Source of the DNA: JBFGCT01 sp041581055
Lineage (GTDB): Bacteria > Actinomycetota > Acidimicrobiia > Acidimicrobiales > Ilumatobacteraceae
Assembly (NCBI GenBank): GCA_041581055.1
Contig: JBFGCT010000022.1
Coordinates: 1-32,534, forward strand
DNA length: 32,534 nucleotides
Reading direction: 5' to 3'
Shown here: positions 28,701 to 32,534 of the stretch, piece after piece
Layout: each line of letters opens with the position of its first letter
Position numbering within the stretch: position 1 is the stretch's first letter
Notes under the pieces: generated by a model
Seen by the model: only the letters and a program-made list of their open reading frames with translations
Told to the model about the DNA's origin: nothing
Database searches by the model: none
Program-made: the position numbers and the translations under genes

Positions 28701-30075
28701 CGGCCAAGGTCTCCACGATCTCGCGGATGTCGTCGATCGTCGTCAGCGGGTTGACGACGCAGAACCGCAGCACCGTCTCGCCGTCCCACGTCGTTGGGAC
28801 GACGAACGCCCGACCGGCCGCCAGCTCGCGGTCGCTCCACGCCTGCTGTTGCGCGGCCGACCATCCGACACGGCGGAACAGCACGACCGACAGCTCCGGC
28901 TCGATCACGAGCTCGGTGTAGCGCGTCTCGGCGACGAGCGCGGCCGCGGCGCGGGCCACGTCGAGCGTCGTCTCGATCGCGTGGGCGTAGGCGTCGGTGC
29001 CGTAGGTGGCGAGGCTGAACCAGAGCGGGAGCCCGCGCACGCGGCGGGACAGGTGGTGGGCGTAGTCGCTCGGGTTCCACGGTTCGTCGGCCGGATCGTC
29101 CGAGTGCAGCACGTCGAGATACGCCGCGCGCTGCGTGTGCGCCGCCCGGGCGATCGCCGGGTCGCGGTACAGCAGCGCGCAACAGTCGAACGGGGCGAAC
29201 AACCACTTGTGCGGGTCGACGATGAAGCTGTCGGCTCGCTCGATCCCGTCGAAGCGGTGGCGCACGCTCGGCGCGGCGAGTGCCGCGCCGCCGTACGCCC
29301 CGTCGACGTGCAGCCAGACGTCGCACTCGTCGGCGACCGCGGCGGCCCCGGCGAGATCGTCGACCACCCCGGCGTTGGTCGTGCCGGACGTCGCGACGAT
29401 CGCGAACAGCCGCTCGACGTCCGCCGCGCCGAGGCTGTCGATCGTCTGGCGCAGCGCCGGCCCGCGGAGCCGGCCGAGCTCCCCTGCGGGCACCTCGACG
29501 ACGTCGACGTCCATCGCCTGCGCCGCCAGTTGCACCGAGGAGTGGGCCCCCGACGACGCGACGATCAGCCCCCGGGTCCGGTCGTGGGCGCCGTCGGCCC
29601 GATGCCGCCACGACCACCGCGCCGCGATGAGCGCGCTCAGGTTGCCGTTCGTCCCGCCGCTGACGAACGCGCCCCCCGCCGCGGGCGGCAGGCCGGCGAG
29701 GTCGGCCAGCCAGCGCAAGGCCTCGTTCTCGGCGAACACCGCGCCGCCGCCCTCCAGCCACGACCCGCCGTAGACGCTCGACGCGCCGACGACGAGGTCG
29801 AACAGGATCGCCGCCTCGGTCGGCGCCGCCGGCACGAAGGACAAGAAGCGCGGATGGTCGATCGAGATGCACGCCGGCGCCAGCACGTCACCGAAGACGC
29901 GCAACGCCTCCAGCCCGCCGATGCCCCTCGGGGTCACGGTCGAGCCGGCCATCGCCCGGAGCTCGGCAGGCGACCGGGGGTGATCGAGCGGCGGCGGGTC
30001 GAGGCGCATCCGATCGACGGCGTACCGCAGAATCGCCTGGGTCAGCACCTCGCTCGACGCGTCGTGGCGATGCAT
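28687..30075 (-). CDS. PLP-dependent group II amino acid decarboxylase
   Basis: This 462-residue decarboxylase belongs to the aromatic-L-amino-acid/glutamate decarboxylase family. It has HPRFLSFVPAAPTEAA, SGGTNGNLSALIAAR, the PLP-pyridine aspartate D258 in HVDGAYGG and the Schiff-base lysine K290 in DPHKWLF. Candidate substrates are tyrosine, tryptophan, DOPA or another amino acid; sequence alone does not decide. ATG 30075 is chosen over the longer frame because the extra 23 residues are encoded by the palindromic element, and CACACT lies 6 nt upstream. It is coupled to the deaminase-like gene. Confidence 0.9.
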   Translation of the reverse strand: MHRHDASSEVLTQAILRYAVDRMRLDPPPLDHPRSPAELRAMAGSTVTPRGIGGLEALRVFGDVLAPACISIDHPRFLSFVPAAPTEAAILFDLVVGASSVYGGSWLEGGGAVFAENEALRWLADLAGLPPAAGGAFVSGGTNGNLSALIAARWSWRHRADGAHDRTRGLIVASSGAHSSVQLAAQAMDVDVVEVPAGELGRLRGPALRQTIDSLGAADVERLFAIVATSGTTNAGVVDDLAGAAAVADECDVWLHVDGAYGGAALAAPSVRHRFDGIERADSFIVDPHKWLFAPFDCCALLYRDPAIARAAHTQRAAYLDVLHSDDPADEPWNPSDYAHHLSRRVRGLPLWFSLATYGTDAYAHAIETTLDVARAAAALVAETRYTELVIEPELSVVLFRRVGWSAAQQQAWSDRELAAGRAFVVPTTWDGETVLRFCVVNPLTTIDDIREIVETLADDPV

Positions 30076-30081
30076 TCCCGC

Positions 30082-30087
30082 AGTGTG
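30082..30087 (-). promoter_or_regulatory. -10-like hexamer (CACACT) for the decarboxylase operon
   Basis: CACACT on the minus strand ends 6 nt before ATG 30075. The palindromic element begins 20 bp further upstream. Confidence 0.35.
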
Positions 30088-30107
30088 CCAGACCGACCCG
30101 CCCCCAT

Positions 30108-30161
30108 CCGTTTGCGTCGCGAAATCGGTGGGCCGGTCGCTCACAATCGCGACGCAAACGG
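30108..30161. repeat. Palindromic element, family 1, copy 3
   Basis: A 15-bp arm ccgtttgcgtcgcga (30108-30122) pairs perfectly with 30147-30161 around a 24-nt core. The right end is the same 20-mer as in copies 1 and 2. It lies between the decarboxylase start and the small membrane-protein gene. Confidence 0.85.
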
Positions 30162-30174
30162 TGGTCGGGCGGGG

Positions 30175-30202
30175 TGGGGTGGATGTGGCGTGGGGTGGAT
30201 GT
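30175..30202. repeat. 12-bp direct repeat tggggtggatgt, two copies
   Basis: Exact copies lie at 30175-30186 and 30191-30202, 4 bp apart. The second touches the stop codon of the small membrane-protein gene. No function is evident. Confidence 0.7.
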
Positions 30203-30357
30203 CAGTCGTCGAGGTCGAGGAGCTCGGGGCTCGACGCCCGCGCTCGGCCCTCGCGGTAGAACAACTCGCCGAACACGGCCGACCCGACCGCTCCGCTCAT
30301 CAGCACGGCGACGGGGATCAGCAACAGGACGATCACGATCGCGACGGCTCCGGCCAT
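30202..30357 (-). CDS. Small single-pass membrane protein (51 residues)
   Basis: The minus strand encodes MAGAVAIVIVLLLIPVAVLM, then SGAVGSAVFGELFYREGRAR and an acidic tail SSPELLDLDD. One strongly hydrophobic helix spans about residues 4-20, and a charged region follows, giving a probable inner-membrane protein with a cytoplasmic C-terminus. Codons are strongly G/C-ending, like neighbouring genes. A TAACCT hexamer lies 6 nt before the ATG, the same geometry as other unit starts, which supports a real gene. I do not recognise the family. It sits alone between the decarboxylase operon and RidA. Confidence 0.65.
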   Translation of the reverse strand: MAGAVAIVIVLLLIPVAVLMSGAVGSAVFGELFYREGRARASSPELLDLDD

Positions 30358-30363
30358 GGCGCG

Positions 30364-30369
30364 AGGTTA
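30364..30369 (-). promoter_or_regulatory. -10 hexamer (TAACCT) for the small membrane protein
   Basis: TAACCT on the minus strand ends 6 nt before ATG 30357. Confidence 0.45.
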
Positions 30370-30425
30370 GTGCCGCGCCTGCGTCGGTGCGAAGGCGCCG
30401 GTCGCCAGCGCGCTCCTGTCGGTGG

Positions 30426-30776
30426 TCAGCGGGGGTCGTACGCCAACGCCTCGACCTCGACGCTGGCCCCGAGCGGGAGGCCCTTGACGGCGATGGTCGA
30501 GCGGGCCGGACGATGGGCGCCGAGCGCCTCGGTGTAGGCCGCGTTGAACGTCTGGAAGTCGTCCATGTCGATCAGGAAGCACGTCGTCTTGACGACGCTG
30601 GCGAGCGACGCGCCCTCCGCCTCGAGGAGCGCGCCCATGTTCTTGATCAACTGCGCCGTCTGGGCGGCGACGCCGCCGTCGACCAGCGATCCGTCGACGA
30701 TGCCGAGCTGGCCGGAGACGACGAGGAAGTCGCCGGCGCGGACGATGGGGCTGTACGGACCGATCGGCTTGCTCAT
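30426..30776 (-). CDS. RidA family (YjgF/YER057c) enamine/imine deaminase
   Basis: This 116-residue protein has the RidA pattern: IGPYSPIVRAGDFLVVSGQLG at the N-terminus, QLIKNMGALLEAEG in the helix, VVKTTCFLIDMDDFQTFN and a C-terminal RSTIAVKGLPLGASVEVEALA. The substrate-binding arginine is in PARSTI, and the final catalytic E lies in VEVEA. Canonical RidA hydrolyses reactive 2-aminoacrylate; subfamilies act in catabolic pathways. ATG 30776 is chosen from family length and from TACATT 8 nt upstream. Nearby purine- and amine-related genes would suit a catabolic role, but this is inference. Confidence 0.92.
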   Translation of the reverse strand: MSKPIGPYSPIVRAGDFLVVSGQLGIVDGSLVDGGVAAQTAQLIKNMGALLEAEGASLASVVKTTCFLIDMDDFQTFNAAYTEALGAHRPARSTIAVKGLPLGASVEVEALAYDPR

Positions 30777-30784
30777 GACCGGTG

Positions 30785-30790
30785 AATGTA
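30785..30790 (-). promoter_or_regulatory. -10 hexamer (TACATT) for the RidA gene
   Basis: TACATT on the minus strand ends 8 nt before ATG 30776, in the 40-bp gap after the molybdo-fusion gene. Confidence 0.5.
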
Positions 30791-30816
30791 GCCGGTGGCC
30801 GACGAGCCGGGTCCGG

Positions 30817-32427
30817 TCAGGCCCGGTCCGGCAGCCGGGCGGGGTGGCCGGCATGCCGCCAGGCGGCGGCGAGCACCGCGGCGAACACCGCGTCGCTGCC
30901 ATTGACCGGCGCCCGCTCGTCGGGCTCGAGCACGACGTCGATCCTGGGCGTGTCGATCGCCCGCAGGACGCCGAACGAGCGGATCGTGAGGTCGAGCGGC
31001 GCGCCGTCGGCGGCGACGACCAGCGCCTCGGAGCGGACCATCCCCAACGCCATGTGGGCGGCGCCGGCGCAGTACGAGCGCAGGACGACCGGGTCGAGCG
31101 GCCGCCCGCAACGAACCCTGACCTCGACCGCGCCGTCGTCGCCGATCGCCGCGCTGGCGGCGGCGCCGTTCGGGGCGACCACCCGGTCGGGGCCGTCGGC
31201 GAGGCTGGCGACGGCGGCGGCGGCCTCGGCCCACCCCGCGGCGCGCAGATCACTCGACACCGGGCACCCCGCGATGTCGACGAACTCGACCGTGAGGCCC
31301 GGCGCCACCGCGGCCACCGACGCGCGGAGCAGCTCCTCGTCGCCCGCTCGGGCGGGGCGGGCGATCCGGGCGAGACCGGTCCCGTCCGCGGCGAGCGCGA
31401 TCGCCAGCGGCGGGCGCTTCGGACCGAGGCGGACGGTGTCCTCCCGGGTCAGCAGCACCCGCACCGGCCGCTGATGCGAGTCGGCCAAACGGCGGGCGAC
31501 CGCGCCGACATCGGACGCCAGCTTGCCCCCGAAGGCGCCGCCATTGCCGAGGGGCGAGGCCGGCTCGCCGCCGGGCGCGCACCACGAGGCATCCGGTTCG
31601 AGGTAGGCCGGTTCGGTCCAGGTGGTGCACAGCGTGCGCGCCCACTCCCCCGGCGGCGGCTCGATCGGCCACGACGGCGGCGCGGTCGTCCGCCGGCCCT
31701 GCACCTTGCGCGCCCGCCTCCGCGCGTCGGCGAGCGTCTCGGCCACGACCCAGTCGCCGTCCTGGTCGAGCACGGCGACGAGCGCGTCCGGCGGCGCGAG
31801 ATCGTCGGCGAACCCACCCCGTCCGAGGGCGACCGAGCGGTCGACCAGCTGCGTCGACCGACCCTCGATGCCCGCCCGCCGCGCGGCGGCCTCCAGATCC
31901 CGCTCGCCGGGCACGCCCCGCGCCGGTCGCCCGACGGCCTGCCCGACGGTCGCCTCGACGATCGAGTTCCACCCGGTGCACCGGCAGACGTTGGCCAGCA
32001 GCGCCTTGCGGACGGCGTCCGGGTCAGCCCGCGCGTCGGGCGCCAGCGCGGCGAGCCGCATGATGACGCCGGGCGTGCAGAATCCGCACTGGCTCGCCCC
32101 GGCGGCGCAGAACGACTCGGCCCAGCGGTCGGCGTCGGCCAGCCCCTCCACCGTGGTGACCTGGCGGCCGGCGATCCGCTTGGCCGGTGTCACGCAGGCG
32201 ACCCGCGCCGAGCCGTCCACCCACACCGTGCAACAACCGCACTGTCCCTGCGGGCTGCAGCCGTCCTTCGGCGACCGCACGCCGAGCCGGTCGCGCAGCG
32301 CTTCCAGCAGCGAGCAACCGTCGTCGGCGACCTCGACCGGCCGGCCGTTCAGCTCGAACTCGATCGGTGGCGCCGCGTGCCCGCGGCCTGGGGCTCCTCC
32401 GCTCGCGCCGTTCAGATCGCGGGACAC
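30817..32427 (-). CDS. Fusion of [2Fe-2S] subunit and shortened molybdopterin subunit (xanthine dehydrogenase family)
   Basis: This 536-residue protein joins two parts usually made separately. Residues 1-185 form the small iron-sulfur subunit: a plant-type cluster with C57, C63, C66 and C78 (CSPQGQCGCCTV) and a helical cluster with C114, C117, C148 and C150. Residues about 195-536 resemble the molybdenum subunit, with GNGGAFGGK at 294-302, but at about 340 residues instead of about 750. The place of the catalytic G-V-G-E-P-P motif reads VNGSDAVFAA (508-517), so the active-site glutamate appears lost. It may be a scaffold or use a partner. GTG 32427 begins 14 bp after the upstream gene's stop. 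Confidence 0.78.
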   Translation of the reverse strand: MSRDLNGASGGAPGRGHAAPPIEFELNGRPVEVADDGCSLLEALRDRLGVRSPKDGCSPQGQCGCCTVWVDGSARVACVTPAKRIAGRQVTTVEGLADADRWAESFCAAGASQCGFCTPGVIMRLAALAPDARADPDAVRKALLANVCRCTGWNSIVEATVGQAVGRPARGVPGERDLEAAARRAGIEGRSTQLVDRSVALGRGGFADDLAPPDALVAVLDQDGDWVVAETLADARRRARKVQGRRTTAPPSWPIEPPPGEWARTLCTTWTEPAYLEPDASWCAPGGEPASPLGNGGAFGGKLASDVGAVARRLADSHQRPVRVLLTREDTVRLGPKRPPLAIALAADGTGLARIARPARAGDEELLRASVAAVAPGLTVEFVDIAGCPVSSDLRAAGWAEAAAAVASLADGPDRVVAPNGAAASAAIGDDGAVEVRVRCGRPLDPVVLRSYCAGAAHMALGMVRSEALVVAADGAPLDLTIRSFGVLRAIDTPRIDVVLEPDERAPVNGSDAVFAAVLAAAWRHAGHPARLPDRA

Positions 32428-32441
32428 GGGCCGGCAACCGG

Positions 32442-32534
32442 TCAGCGATCGGCGCCGAGCTCGTCGACCAGCGCCTGGTACTCCGCCCATCGACCGTCGG
32501 CGAGCAACGCCGCCTGGCGCGGCCACGAGCCCGG
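32442..32534 (-). CDS. 3' end of an unidentified gene (cut by the window edge)
   Basis: The last 30 residues of a frame entering from beyond the right edge read SWPRQAALLADGRWAEYQALVDELGADR-like and stop at 32442. The gene ends 14 bp before the molybdo-fusion gene on the same strand, so they are likely one operon. Position would suit a FAD or molybdenum subunit of the same complex, but the fragment is too short to identify. Confidence 0.6.
   Translation of the reverse strand, partial: PGSWPRQAALLADGRWAEYQALVDELGADR

Overview
The window looks like chromosomal DNA of a high-GC actinobacterium, most probably from the class Acidimicrobiia (Ilumatobacter-like). The signs are a very strong G/C bias at third codon positions, frequent GTG starts, a WhiB protein, a pair of Get3/ArsA-type ATPases resembling mycobacterial Rv3679/Rv3680, GlnA2-like and GSII glutamine synthetases beside a GlnR-like regulator, and a secreted protein with three copies of a 'DSR...SNLN...D-x-x-G-x-F' repeat that I associate with this class. 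No phage, insertion sequence or CRISPR array was seen. The taxonomic call is inference.

Layout. 1-95: tandem palindromic repeats. 126-1356: divergent MazG-like hydrolase and PhzF-like isomerase. 1424-5795: tRNA-Pro(CGG), a receiver-only response regulator, two coupled Get3/ArsA ATPases, a divergent NfeD-type membrane protein whose protease domain has lost its serine, and a WhiB regulator. 5817-8809: selA-selB for selenocysteine, with a possible 9-codon leader ORF. 8855-9195: two copies of a palindromic element flanking a GNAT acetyltransferase remnant. 9225-9662: dUTPase. 9738-14660: a six-gene group 3b [NiFe]-hydrogenase operon (FeS subunit, cyclic-nucleotide-binding protein, flavin subunit, small subunit, large subunit, maturation protease), every junction overlapping or nearly so. 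14722-18006: NUDIX hydrolase, hotdog thioesterase, glutamine-dependent NAD synthetase. 18132-23049: a penicillin-acylase-family lipoprotein with a 20-threonine linker, and a secreted sugar-dehydrogenase-like propeller with three C-terminal repeats. 23203-26343: nitrogen block of glnII, a glnA2-like gene and a GlnR-like regulator, with a four-box GlnR-like operator upstream of glnII. 26371-32534: SGNH lipoprotein, 8-oxoguanine-deaminase-like amidohydrolase coupled to a PLP decarboxylase, a third palindromic element, an unlisted 51-residue membrane protein, RidA, and a [2Fe-2S]/molybdopterin fusion that appears to lack its catalytic glutamate.

The most striking whole-window signal is promoter architecture. 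About fifteen transcription-unit starts carry a TAnnnT-like hexamer ending exactly 6-8 nt before the start codon, usually without a Shine-Dalgarno sequence, which implies leaderless mRNAs as the default. Only nfeD, whiB, glnII and the glnA2-like gene show clear Shine-Dalgarno starts. The pattern fixed several start codons and supports the small membrane protein gene.

No single wholly new system is proven. The best candidates for something undescribed are the two intergenic palindrome families, the near-universal leaderless pattern, the candidate selA leader ORF, the 2-bp divergent start arrangement of the ATPase and NfeD genes, and the molybdo-fusion protein.
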